The notes under the pieces are model-generated. The model made no database searches, was not told the origin of the DNA, and saw only the letters and a list, made by a program, of their open reading frames with translations. A program made the position numbers and the translations under genes. A DNA stretch of 64,000 nt, taken from positions 62,001 to 126,000 of the forward strand of contig LATX02000206.1 of assembly GCA_001466705.2 (NCBI GenBank), written 5' to 3'. This stretch comes from Moniliophthora roreri (taxonomy: Eukaryota > Basidiomycota > Agaricomycetes > Agaricales > Marasmiaceae). Shown one piece after another: positions 51,263 through 63,114 of this stretch. Every line of letters begins with the position of its first letter. Position 1 is the stretch's first letter.

Positions 51263-53193
51263 ATGCGTCGTTCTTCACTAGCCTACCGTCGTGTCCTCCC
51301 CGGTGCACCCACCTCTCGATCTGCTGCCTCCTACGCTATCGGCTTTGAAAACGCTCAAGAGCAGCGTGTCCCCGTCGACCTTACCATCCATGGCACGATT
51401 CCGTCCTGGCTTAGTGGTGTCTTATATCGGACAGGACCAGGAACCTACCGGATTCCCTCAACCAATAACCCATCAGGATCCGTTGACATTCAACACTGGT
51501 TTGACGGACTCAGCATGAATCATCGCTTCGAGATCCATCCCGGTGGAAGTCGAGTATCTTATCACTCTAGGAAGGCCTCTGAGGACTACGAGAAACAGAT
51601 CATAGAACACGGCAAAGTCCCCGGCATTGCCTTTGGTCAACGACCAGACATTTGCCAGAGCATCTTTCGCAAGTTCTTCACGGTCTTTCAGCAGATCCGC
51701 TCTCCACCACAACCCAGTACTTCTCCGTCCGGTCTCAATGTGCAAGTCACCTTGACGCCAGAGATGCCTGGATGGAAGAGCTTGCTCCAACTTGATCACC
51801 GCCACACTTCTGGTCCACAGTACATTGTCGCCAAGACCGATGCAGATGGCCTTCAGGTCATTGATCCTGTCTCCCTCGAGCCACTCGCTACAGGGACCTA
51901 TAAGACATTGGATCCACGACTCGATGGTCAGCTCAGCGCCGCGCATTCATGCCGCGACAAGGAGACCAACGAGTTCTTCAATTACTCCTGCAAGGTTGGC
52001 GGTCGTTTTGCTACGTACAAGGTGTTTAGAATCAATGGTGATGATATAGTGGACGTCCTTGCTGAGATCAAAGACGCGCCTGCTTCATACCTTCACTCCT
52101 TTGCTATGACCTCGAAGTACGTCGTCCTTGCGGTCTGGCAAGCTCATATCACTGGGTATATATCACTCCTATAGTTTGTAAATTGTGCTGAGTGTTGCTC
52201 CAGGTATGGGCTGTCGATACTCTACAACCGGAATATCGCAGAGTCCATTGACAAGAAATGGAATCCCAATTTAAAGAGCGTCTTCTACGTCATTGATAAG
52301 AGGAATGGAGGCATTGTAGCGAAATATGAGGTGAGTTGATTACTTTATCTCCCTTTCTGAAGCCCTTCTGAAGCCCTGCTACATAGACTCCCCCGTTCTT
52401 CTGTTTCCATCAACTCAATGCCTACGACGATCCTGCGAAGGACGATATCGTAGTGGATATGTCAGTCTACGATGACAACACGGTAATAGACCGCCTCTAC
52501 CTCGATAAGCTTCGCAATCTCACAGCCGAGAACCCCATGCTCATGGGACGTGCTCGCCGTTTTCGCCTTAATGCCGTTTCCTCTTCATCCAAGTCCACAA
52601 GACCAGCCATCGTCGACTTCACCTTTTCGCAATCTGAATCAATCGAACTTCCCACTATTAACCCATTCAGCTACCACAAGCCTTACCGTTACGCGTATGG
52701 AATCAACAAGCTGGATCCTCGGGCCCATCATACGTTCGCAGATAGGATCATCAAGGTAAAGAGTGAACTCGTTCAATTCAAAAGACTCTGTCATTGATTA
52801 TTCATTCCAGCTCGACATGCAGAACATCAATCACGGACATAAGGTCTGGGGTATCCCAGGCTATACCCCGAGCGAACCGATATTCGTTCCACGTCCCGGG
52901 TCAGAAGCTGAGGACGACGGTGTCCTTCTTAGCGTGGTTCTCGATGGAGAGCGCGGAAGGAGCATGTTGATTGTACTGAATGCAGAGGATATGACTGAAT
53001 GTGCTAGGGCCGAGATGGAGACAACTTTTCCCATTGGATTCCATGGCATTTGGACTTCGACGGAGTGAGAAATTCAGTCGATTTTGTTCTTGCGACTGTT
53101 TACTGTACTTGGTAATGTTCTATCAGGAAAAGGATGCTCGAATTAGACGGGAAGATGAGATACCGAGGGGTTATTACTTGGGATACGGCTTGA
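51263..53193 (+). CDS. Carotenoid-cleavage-dioxygenase-family enzyme
   Basis: Five exons (51263-52155, 52204-52330, 52387-52755, 52811-53064, 53127-53193) give 569 residues. A basic N terminus rich in Arg/Ser/Ala could be a weak mitochondrial targeting sequence. LSGVLYRTGPGTYR and HWFDGLSMNHRFE are hallmark blocks of the RPE65/CCD family. All four iron-ligand histidines are present: AAHSCR, YLHSFAM, CFHQLNAYDD and GFHGIW. These enzymes split C=C bonds of carotenoids, apocarotenoids or stilbenes using oxygen and Fe(II). The gene is divergent from PKS-2 and converges on the acyl-CoA ligase with only 49 bases between stops. The substrate could be a carotenoid or, by context, the PKS polyene (inference). 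The last short exon is less certain. Confidence 0.93.
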
Positions 53194-53242
53194 TTCCATC
53201 TGCATGTAGTTTACACCCTGCATTGTGAAAAGATACCTATGC

Positions 53243-56027
53243 TACAATTTGGCCTGTCCGTTTTCAGAAGCCTTGCGTTTCTCCCACTCTTCAGCGGCAA
53301 TCTTTCGTAGTTGCATCTTGATGATCTTCTCAGACGGGGTGTGCTCTGGGGGGTTATTAACATCATAGAAAAATTCTGACATAACCGAGTAACGAACCAA
53401 AATCTCCTTCCCGAATCAAAATCATCACGGGTACTGCGAACCTAGGTAAACTTGCGAAGGAGAAATTAAGGTGAGAATCAATGAGGGTGGATACAGGAAC
53501 CAAAACTCACTGTTTCCGAGCTAAAGCCAGCAGCTCGGCTTCTGTAACCTGTCCTTTGCCTCTATACGCAGATTTCAACGTGACGAGGGCAGCGACCAAT
53601 TCGCCTAGTCGTCTGTCAGGGACCCCGACAGCAGCTGCTTCAAAGATCCGAGGATCCCTATATAAAGCGTTCTCAACCATCACAGAGTCCTTTCATGGGG
53701 ATATGATTAGGCCGTGTCAGAGACACACTATACGATATTGGTTGTATGTACTCACGACATTTTCACCTCCACGAATGATGATATCTTTCAACCGGTCTTT
53801 GATGTAAAGGAACCCTTCTTCATCCATGTATCCGATGTCACCAGTTTTCACCCAGCCATCTTTCGTGAGGACCTAGTAGTAGATCAGCAAGAGGAGACTC
53901 GAGAGATTAAGGGAGATGAACCTTTGCTGTGGCGACTATTTGCAAGTTGAGAATCACATTCTCGGCCAGAAATTCCGTAAAGACATACCTGGATCGCCCC
54001 AATATTCCTTCATAACGTTCGGTCCCCGAATCCAGACTTCACCTGGTTCACCCAGCTTGCACTCTACATCGTCTTTCATGATTAACAGATCGTTGACAGG
54101 CATAGCGCGTCCGCTGTTGAAGAACAGGATAAGTAACAATAAGCTTCGGTATGATTGGTGACATACCATGAACTGAGCCGGGTCTCATAGTCCTCTCCAG
54201 CTGACAATGTTATCAGAACACGTCATATGCCAGGACATGGTACTCACAGAATCCAACAGCAGTCGCATTGCACTCTGTCTGACCATAAGCCTGTGATCTA
54301 ATTGAGGTTTTTCAGCTAAAATCACAAATTAGAAGAGATAATCTGACTGACAATGTGGAACCAGGGAACGCTGCCTTGGCTCGCGCAGCTATCGTCGACG
54401 AGACGGCTGCACCTCCAAGCATCACGCCATCTAGTGGATGTCCAGATCCTCCGTTGTCGAGCAAGTCAACTACTGTTGAGGGTACACTGTCACTTGTTTT
54501 TTAACTCCTTTTCATGGAACCGATCGGGAGATGAATATTACCCGCCAGCAGCTGTGATGTTCTCCGCTTTGAATAGTCTGACGGCTAGATAGGCGGAACC
54601 CAGTTAGATAAATGAAATCTTGTCAAAGTTGGTTGTGTACCTTCTTTCACATCCCACTTGCGCATTAGAACGAGTTTGGCTCCGCCGACAGCAGCAAATA
54701 ACTGAAACCAACGGTAAATTGAACATACTCTCAAAACGAAGAAAGAAACAACTTACAGTCAAGGTTGTACCGGTAACATGGAAGAACGGTGTTGGTAGTA
54801 ACAATCCCGGCTGAGGACCTTCTGCCGGGGGCGGAGGGAATGATTCTCCCTTACGGAGTAAGGCACGACCTCGTCCAGCGAGGGCCTGAAACCACAAGTC
54901 AGTATAAAAGGAAGACAGGTTCGAAATGATGTTGAGTTACATTGCCGATAGCAGTAACAAACGCCCGCTGACTCAAAAGGACGCCCTCTATCAAGAAATC
55001 AGCGCCCGCATTGCTAGGAATAGGGTTGGAGCATACTTGGAAGTCCCGTCGACCCTGAGGTGAAGATAATAATGCAGTTATCTTCGGGGAGGATACCGGG
55101 GTCTTGGGTCAGAACGGTTGAAGCGTCTCCCCTATAGCTCTTCGTAACGGCCTCCCAAGTCTGCATGCCTGGCCACTGTCCTTTCCCTTCGTGACTTTGC
55201 AAAACGATATATGCTTTCACGCCTATTTTGGACAATTTTGGCACCATAGGTTGCACGATCTTTGCTCTTTCTGGATCCAAGAATATGAGTTTGGGCCGCG
55301 CCCGCGTCAGACAATGCTCTAGAGGTTCGCTTGGTAACCAACTACGAAAGAATATCGATTCAGGCATGCCGGACAGTGATAGTTCAGGTGGCCACGTACG
55401 CGTTCACTAATACTGGTACAGCTCCAAGGAGATCTGTGAGGCAATGTGACAATTAGACCACTCCACTGCGGGCTTGGTGGGTAAAGGCACTGACGGATAG
55501 CCCAAAAGACGACCAGGTATTCAGGAAAGTTGCGAGAGCAAATGGCTACACGGTCACCTATGAACCAAGTGGTAAGAAGAGAAGGATTTAACGCATTCGG
55601 CGGAAAAAAAACTCACCCTTCAATACACCATAGACATCGCGAAGAATCGCTGCCGCTCGAGTGGCACGCTCATTCATCTCCTGAAAAGTCAGACGTTCGT
55701 TCTCAAACACCACATTGATCTTGTCCGCATGTAGGGCGGTGACGGAGAGAAAGAATAGTCGGACAGATGGCCATAAGTTTTTGTAGACGCGCTGAACTTG
55801 GCCAGCAATCAACTAGTACAAGCGGCGTCAGCATCGGCGGCGGTATAAATGGTTCAAGTTGTGATGAACGATACTCACCCTCTGTTCCATTTCCAACAGT
55901 GTTCCTGGTGCACATAACAGTTTCTCCACTAATGGTAGGAACGACTTGTGAGGCCCTCGAAATCTTCAAGTTGGATCTTGTACTTGCCTTCTTCAAACGA
56001 GCGTTTTGGTTTCCAGTTGGATGCCAT
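53243..56027 (-). CDS. Acyl-CoA ligase / AMP-binding enzyme
   Basis: A multi-exon ANL-superfamily adenylate-forming enzyme. Visible core motifs: [12 protein letters not shown] (A3 loop, across the intron near 55,020), [17 protein letters not shown] (A5), [12 protein letters not shown] (A7), [16 protein letters not shown] (A8) and, near the end, HTPSEKIIK, where the catalytic lysine belongs. It activates a carboxylic acid with ATP and transfers it to CoA. The N terminus is uncertain. From ATG 56,027 the frame meets a stop after about 30 codons. The frame that matches downstream coding ([17 protein letters not shown], about 55,885-55,940) is a different one, so there is a frameshift, an unrecognised mini-intron or a downstream start. 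It may activate the polyene acid, a cleavage product or an ordinary fatty acid. Confidence 0.87.
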
Positions 56028-57168
56028 GGTGGATGAATTGGCTTGAGAGCTTTGTTGGGCGTTTTAAAAGCGCCCTGCATCGGTTAATCTTGACATTGTT
56101 CCCGGTTTCGCCGGTTTCGCTGTGGCTACACGTTTGAACACATGAACAAGGAATTAATATCATGATGACATACGCCACGTGGGAGCCAAGAGATACTCTT
56201 TCTCTTCCCCATTACCACTATAACCCCCAGAATCCCAGACCTAGGCGCCGCAAGATTTTGCAATGACACTGGAGATAGGAATGAAGCTAGATTTACTAGC
56301 GACGACATGAGAATCGATTCGAGGAGGTGACCGGCCTGAACGGATCAGTAACGTTTTGTAGGTCCGAGAGCGCGCGCTTTTTATATTACGAGTCCGAGTT
56401 TACGAGAATCCTCCGTCTTCTGCCAATCTTGGTATAAGTGTAGATTCCAGCTCTCATCGTCGGTTAGCCCCCAGAAAGTTACAACGCCAGAAAACGGACT
56501 CGTACTCGCCATCGGACCCTGATAGCCTACTGCGGTAAGTGTACTGTACTTACAAAGTCTCATTTAGGTGTGTTTCTGAAAAGAAAAGTAATCTCTGACG
56601 ATTGAACGTAGCATAGTTGCTCTTCTCGTCGACTCGGTCCCAAGCTGCACTAGGCCGCTGAGTCTTCCTTCGTAACCCATTCATTTGACTTTGCTGAACT
56701 CCAGATAATTGAAATCAGCACACGTTGGTCGCAATATCCTTAAGCCTGTCACCGGTATGGCCTATGTTACCACTTGGCGGATCAGACCCGGACCACTATT
56801 ATCTTCAAAGCCCGATGCTCCATGCCATAGACTGGTTTGGTTATCTTGCTGTTACCGAGATACGTCTTCGTTTATGGTCATTCTACTGTCCGCCCATATC
56901 ATCAGTTTGTGAACGCGCGACATTACGCACTTACGGCCAGGCTTTTGAATCGAGTTCCAGATTTTCGATTTTTTTCCCCCTGTGTAGTAACCTAAAATAC
57001 AAAGTATATTTGAAATACAGGTAGACTGGCAGATCTCTGAGTCCTCTTATATTTTTCCGTGAGCCATGATAATCATCGTTGCTCGATCACATGCATATGG
57101 CTGGGACTTATCTTCTTATCATTCCATGACGGCATTCGTTCCCGCCCATCTCGCATCAAACGCATACC
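56028..57168. other. Divergent intergenic region ligase / permease
   Basis: Upstream regions of two divergent genes. Contains the second copy of the dispersed repeat; otherwise I see no gene. Confidence 0.5.
56450..56540 (+). repeat. Dispersed repeat, copy 2 (upstream of ligase and permease)
   Basis: Core AACGGACTCGTA, GGACCCTGAT, CTGCGGTAAGT as in copy 1 at 50,226-50,330, with roughly 44 of 54 positions matching in the best segment. Confidence 0.7.
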
Positions 57169-59819
57169 ATGTCGACCAGGGAAAAACAAAACAGCGCGGA
57201 CACAGTTCTCGAGAATGACGAGGCTGAATTGGCGAGGATGGGTTACAAGCAGGAGTTGAAGTGAGTCGTGTGCTCCGTGTCGCCTGCGTATCAACTATTG
57301 ACCAGGTTACTAGGAGGGACTTGGGGTTATTACAGGTGAGTTTTCGAGTTATAAGCGTGGTACCTGTCTCATTATCTGTTACTCACAGAATTTTGGAGTA
57401 CGAAGATTACAGATTACCTTAGGAAGACCGCAAAAGACTCACTAAACTTCCGCTAGATGTCCTTCTCAATCATATCGGTCATGACTGGAATACCATCCCT
57501 TTTCGCATATGGACTCGTGAGTCGTCGGCCTAGTTTCAGCACCTGTTCTTGCCCTTAACAGAAACCCAAACAGAATACCGGAGGACCGGCAGTGATGGTA
57601 TGGGGATGGATCATAGTTTGTGGGACGTTTTTGCTCGCGGAACGAACGCGTTCTTACCCCTATAGCCGTGTTTACAATGCTTGTGGGCCTGGCCATGGCA
57701 GGTGCGTCCTCTTACTTCACCAATTTTATGGATATCTCAACGTTTTGAAGAGGTTTGCAGGTAAGGATCATCGTTCTTTCTCGTTTGCGAAGATTCGAAC
57801 TCGAGCATTCTTACCACGGCAGTGCCCACCCGACTTCCGGAGGACCCTACTTTTGGGCTGCTATGTTATCGAGTCCTGAAGACGCACCACTGCTATCATG
57901 GATAACGGGGTGGTTCAACTTGTTGGGACAAGTCGCTGTCACCACTGGAATCAGGTACATGTCTTCAAAACGAATCATTCGTTTCGTGTATTCACCAGGT
58001 TACTCTAGCTTTGGTTGCGCTAGCTTCATATCAACAATCTGCACATTCAACACAGATTTCGAGCCTACACCAAACACTCAAATTGGTGAATCGACCCAAG
58101 TCTATCCCAAATCAAATTCTGACTGTCCTGCAGGTATATACGCCGCCGTACTCGTCAGCCAAGGTCAATTACCATAAACACCAGTTCACACATCCACCAT
58201 CTCACGGCATTTAGGCCTCATAAATACCTTTGGAGTCCACCTCCTACATCACCTCAACAACATCTCAGTCTGGTGGCATGCTGCTGGGACATTCTCAGTA
58301 GTAGTCGCCATACTAGCCAAAGCACCCACCCATCAATCGGCGCATTTCGTCTTTCAGACATTCCTGGATGGTACCGGTGGATGGGCAGAAAGAGCTAGCC
58401 CAGCTTATGTAGCCGTCATCGGGGTGAGTCGAGACTATTCAACTCTCCCGCGTACTACACGATCTAACCCTGAATTAGATTCTTATGGCACAGGTACGAA
58501 CAAAACGTGCCGTGTATTCGTGTCATTTGACTTTCTCTTGTAGTATACGCTTACCGGATTCGATGCTAGCGCTCATGTAAGGTTTCCACTTTACTCAATC
58601 TGCATAACCGATATTCATCGCTATTATCCAGATGACCGAAGAGACACGCAATGCCGCCATGTCGGGAAGTCTTGGCATTATTATGGCCATTGGCGTTTCT
58701 GCGCTGCTAGGATGGTATCTCATCCTGGGATTGCTGTTTTCGATTCAAAATTTGGACCGAACACTCGATTCTCCAAGTGGACAACCGGTCGCTCAGATAT
58801 TCATCGATACCGTTGGCGTGAATGGCGCAATTGCACTTATGGTGAATCGTTTGCTCTTTCGACGCTGTGATGGACGTTCTTACTCTTTTTATATAGGTAG
58901 TGGTTATTGGATGCATGTACTTTTGCGGGTGCGGATTCACATACTTGCAAACAAGACGAGAAACCGTTTTTCTTATCGCTCCGCTGCAGGACATTCTCAA
59001 TAACGTCAAACTCTCGCATGATGTACGCCTTTGCGAGAGATGGTGGCATTCCTGGCTCCCAATTCTTTGCCTATGTTAACACGAAATGGAAGTCGCCGAT
59101 ACGAACGGGTATGCTTGCTCCCCCAAGACTCTGTCTTGAAATCTGCTCTGACAAGGAACCCCCGTTAGTCTGGCTTGCCTGCACTCTGAGTTTCATCCTC
59201 GGGTTGCCCAGCTTAGGTAGCACTGTTGCATTCTCAGCGGCAACATCGATCGCCACTATTGGATTGTACACCTCATACGGTCCGTTTTTCATTCATTATA
59301 CTTGACACGCGAGAATGATACCGAATCCCTGTACCCTAGGCATACCTATCGCATTACGAATCGTCTACCACCAGAAATTTGTCAAAGGACCCTTCCATCT
59401 ACACAAGTTCTCCTTCCCCGTCGCTATCACAGCTGTTCTGTGGATCGCGTTTATCTCGATCGTCTTTATTCTACCACAAGTCAACGTAGGTGTCACTCTG
59501 TCGTCTAGTCGGTCTTTATGTGCTCATTGTCATTGGGTATGTGTAGCCTGTCGATTCGCAGACGCTCAACTATTCGATTGTCGCTGTTGGCATCGTCATC
59601 ATATATAGCGTAGGGTTTTGGTTGTTGAGTGCTAGAAAGTGGTTTACTGGACCTGTCAAGCAGATTGCTGGTGAGTAAGAGTGGGTTTTTGGGGGGGGTT
59701 TGTTGTGTTGCTGAAGATGCTTCCACATAGCTGAGGAGATGGGTATTAATGTTATGGAGCCAGGAACAGCAGAGAAAGTTGAAGAGATGGAGAGGGAGAA
59801 GGCTCGTAGTAAGGCGTGA
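57169..59819 (+). CDS. Amino-acid/GABA permease, APC superfamily
   Basis: A multi-exon gene from ATG 57,169 to TGA 59,819. The hydrophilic N terminus leads into RDLGLLQ|NFGMSFSIISV and NTGGPAVMVWGWII, the first-helix signature of fungal Uga4/choline-type permeases. Later blocks are SAHPTSGGPYFWAAML, WITGWFNLLGQVA, TGFDASAHMTEET, NSRMMYAFARDGGIPGS and SATSIATIGLYTSY, all family-conserved. About 12 helices are expected, at the plasma or vacuolar membrane. The exon structure around 57,620-57,720 and 58,850-58,990 is hard to place by eye: ORFs there change frame, and short introns explain most of it. The C terminus is charged (EEMEREKARSKA). Probably functional; no specific link to the PKS. Confidence 0.85.
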
Positions 59820-59985
59820 CAAGGAAATGATCCGTAAGGGGTTGGAGGATCAAAGCGTGGTTTCGCGATATATTGTTGGCAATGTCAGCTGTATTGCTTC
59901 GGTGAAAAATGGATTTCATGTATACATTGAGGAATGCCTTTCCAAGTCAGACTCGAACATCAACCATGTTCCGTCGACGGTATAT

Positions 59986-60010
59986 ATGGTATGGTATGGT
60001 ATGGTATGGT
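59986..60010 (+). repeat. ATGGT microsatellite, five units
   Basis: Five perfect ATGGT repeats in the region downstream of the permease; a simple slippage tract. Confidence 0.9.
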
Positions 60011-60390
60011 ATGTCAGGCTGAAGTTATTTGGAAGGGTACCATTGTTCAGGCAGCTCCCTGTCCTGTTGATGAGTGGCTTGCAACGAGCCTGTGTAGTGA
60101 AATTCTTGGGCATAGGTGAATCTTCTACCGCTAATAGTGGTGCCCAACAATCCTTGCAGAAAGACCATGGTGGTAACGGTAGTAATTGGGGCCAAAAGCA
60201 AAGGCGTGCGTGAAGCGCGAGAGTGAAGGGGCGAAGCACCAAGTCACACGCATGATACGTTTTTGCCCTGAGCAATCGGTAACAACCAGAGCACAATGAC
60301 CCATGCCATATACCACTAAAACAGCAGACCCAACCCAACTAAATATCTTCCTATCCTTGACCTCAAAGCATTGTACATCCTGTTGTGAAG

Positions 60391-61185
60391 CACCTGCAAA
60401 AAGTACATAGCATTATAATAGGGTTATAACCCTCATAATGCATTATGAGTTCCATGATCATTAGTGACCCTGTTATATGCCAAGTCAGATATGGTAACCT
60501 AGTTGTAATGTGGTTATAATGTAGTTGTAATGTACAATAATAATTACAAGTCCCATAATAATTATGATCAGTTGCAACACCATTACAACCCAAAGACAGT
60601 GTTACAACCACATTACAACCCTACTGGACAGCAAATAGGTACTGAATCCTTATCAGAATCACTCACACATAGTATATTGCACATAAATATAAATGCAGAA
60701 TTACTTATATTGAACCATACTACAATACACTATACAAATACTCTCAACAGGTGGTGAGTACCATTCTTACAGGTTCAAGCAATCATACAAGCTACCAAGG
60801 ACCTTGGGTCAGTCAATGAAGGGAGCAGGGTAGGTGGTGGACTTATGAAATAGAGTTGTTAGCATACCATTGCCACCTGAACTGTTTGGCATGTTTGGAA
60901 GCTGCTGGTGTGTTGCTGTTGCTGTTGGTGGGTCCAGGGAATGGGATGAGGTGGCAGGCATTCAACAGTGTCAGTGTAATTGCAGTCTCAAATATGCCTG
61001 ATGAACAGTTGGTGTATTTGGGAGCCATTAGTATGCCTAGGAAATGGGATGAGGTGGGAGGCATTTGTTCTTGTTTGTTGGCATTCATTTGTGGCTGGTG
61101 CTCACTTGTTTGCATTCATTGGCATTGGCATTGGCTGTGGTGGAACCTGTTGAAAGAAAAGGTAAGAGTTTTTTTAAAAAGAGAA
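60391..61185 (+). repeat. Left inverted arm
   Basis: Pairs with 63,115-63,928 in reverse complement over most of its length, with landmark shared stretches ACTGGACAGCAAATAGGTAC, GGGAATGGGATGAGGTGGCA and CCTGTTGAAAGAAAAGGT. It contains many GTTGTAATG-like short degenerate repeats in the outer 250 bases. Open frames inside are not called as genes. Confidence 0.8.
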
Positions 61186-61379
61186 AAAACACAGGCTACA
61201 GCCATGCACCTTGTACCTGAGGACATGTTACAGAAGAGGAAGAGTCAAGAACAGAAAAAGAAGCAGAAGATATGAGATGGTGTAAGGACTGCCAATGGAA
61301 AGAAGAAGCGCAGGGTAAGCATGCATCATAATCTGCTATATGTCTTGAAACTCACTGTAGTCTATGTAGATTACCCTAG

Positions 61380-61960
61380 AACTCGAAGGTTCCTCTGGGA
61401 AGACCAAACAAAACCTCTGTGAAGAGTCCTGACCAGTTCAAGTGATAACTGCCAAGTTGAAAAAGAAGTTGAAGAAACTATGTGGCTGAAAGAAGATGTG
61501 AATACCACATCCAGCACAAAACATGAATTGGACAGCACCCTTCTGCTGGTCTCAGATTGAGATTGCAAGGAAGAAAACTGGCTATGAGATGAGTCCAACT
61601 GTGATTGTTTGGGAGTGTAAACAGATGGATCCTGACACTTTCGAATGACTGTCTGTCAGCACCATTCACAAGTGGATAGAGTGGCCCAAAGATGGTTCTA
61701 GGCCACAATGGAAGGCAAGCATCCTTGAACACGTTGAGAACAGGAAGGGAAACATGCCAGGACATGATAAAGGTGGTCACTGAGGTATTTTGGTATGTCA
61801 ACATCCTAATCTTAACATGAGTCACTTGCTGATGCAGGGATACACAGGTGGCTTACCCTGAGATCGTCAAAGAGATCAAGGACAGGTTGAACACTCTGTG
61901 ACATCAGTGCTCCCCTCTCCTTGATGCACCAGCAAAATGTCCTGATGGACACAAGTACAG
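61380..61960 (+). pseudogene. Transposase-like coding remnant
   Basis: Short in-frame pieces in different frames follow each other: a GRPNKTSVKSP motif, then WSQIEIARKKTGYEMSPTV, then STIHKWIEWPKDGSRPQWK, and after an AG acceptor GYTGG-PEIVKEIKDRLNTL. The helix-turn-helix-like layout with a W-R-QWK block resembles the N-terminal region of DDE-type transposase genes repeated in agaricomycete genomes (family resemblance from memory). Stops and frame changes separate the pieces and no catalytic DDE region is seen. Confidence 0.45.
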
Positions 61961-61979
61961 TACAATTAATTTCAATGCT

Positions 61980-63114
61980 TGCATCTAAATACAATAGTTG
62001 CAGTAAAATATAATCAGAGTGCAACACCATTGTAATAAGCTCATAATTAAATTGCAACCAAAGCAGAGTTGGCAACCTACTTGTAGTACTCTTGAAGTGA
62101 CCTGCACCTGCAAAAAGTATGTAGAATCATAAGTGTTGCAACAGAATTATGAGGGCTGCAATGTACTGTAATAAATCCAGCTAGATTTGAAGTGTATTAT
62201 AGCCTAGTTGCAATATATTGAAATATTTTAACTGCCTTACAACCCCCTTACAACTACATTACAACTGTCTGGAAGGATTATTTGACATTATAGCCATGTT
62301 ACAACCCACATAGAGTCATTACAACAAGTTAAAACCCCAGTACATGCACATTATAACATAATTTCAAATATAAGTAAAGGTCTTAGTGCAACAGCATATA
62401 AAAACCCATGCAACATGTCAATGTAACAAGGCTTTAGTATTAGGTCCACCTATTTATGTTTATAATGAAACTAAATTTTAATTAATAAATAATAAGCTGG
62501 TGTGAGTAGAATAAAATGTTGACCTCTCTGGGAGATGGTGGACAAAACTCATCAGAGAGCCGGTTTCACAACATGTGAGGCAACCACCTCAACTTCACAG
62601 CAGCCAAAGTGCTGCAGCATTGGCAAATTCCCATGCCTAACTCTTTGCCCAAACCACCACCATTGACCAATGACATTGACAACAGCTCCCCTGTTTCCTC
62701 TCCCTCAAACTCAAAAATTACCAGTTCTGGTCTCAGCAAGGTCTACTATAATACACAACATCAATAATGGGCTCATTGAGGATATAAAGGTACATAAAAT
62801 TGAAAATGGCTCCAATGCCATTGCCAGTCCTACTGGCTCACTGATGCAAATTTTACCCTTACAGAGGTTCTCTTTGACCACCAATCCCAAGTCTGTACCA
62901 TTCTAGAAGGGGTTGGTAGGTTGTAGTAGGGGAAAACATGCCCTCAGGTATGTGTTTGTTGGAATGTCTTGGATTGCACAATTTGCACCTAAAGAAGTTC
63001 CAAGGTTGAGCGATTGAGGACAACAATACATGTCAGTGCTGCAGATGTGTTGCTTGCAAAAACAGGGGGATCACATCTCCCACCCATTCCACACACCGGT
63101 ATCGGACTCAAAAA
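61980..63114. other. Element interior, AT-rich short-repeat tract
   Basis: Non-coding as far as I can see. It has many TTACAAC/GTTGTAAT-like degenerate short repeats (61,980-62,400) and an internal copy of the element terminus at 62,105. The open frame at 62,670-62,906 has no recognisable features. Confidence 0.5.

Noticed and set aside
59986..60010. ATGGT array as a CRISPR-like or regulatory repeat
   Set aside because: The units are 5 bp, perfect and without spacers; it is an ordinary microsatellite in a eukaryotic genome.
60856..61275. 139-codon open frame in the left arm, with a similar minus-strand frame in the right arm (63,217-63,441)
   Set aside because: The similarity follows from the inverted DNA repeat. 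The sequence is CpG-depleted and Trp/Cys-rich with no domain, so I treat it as repeat sequence and not a gene.
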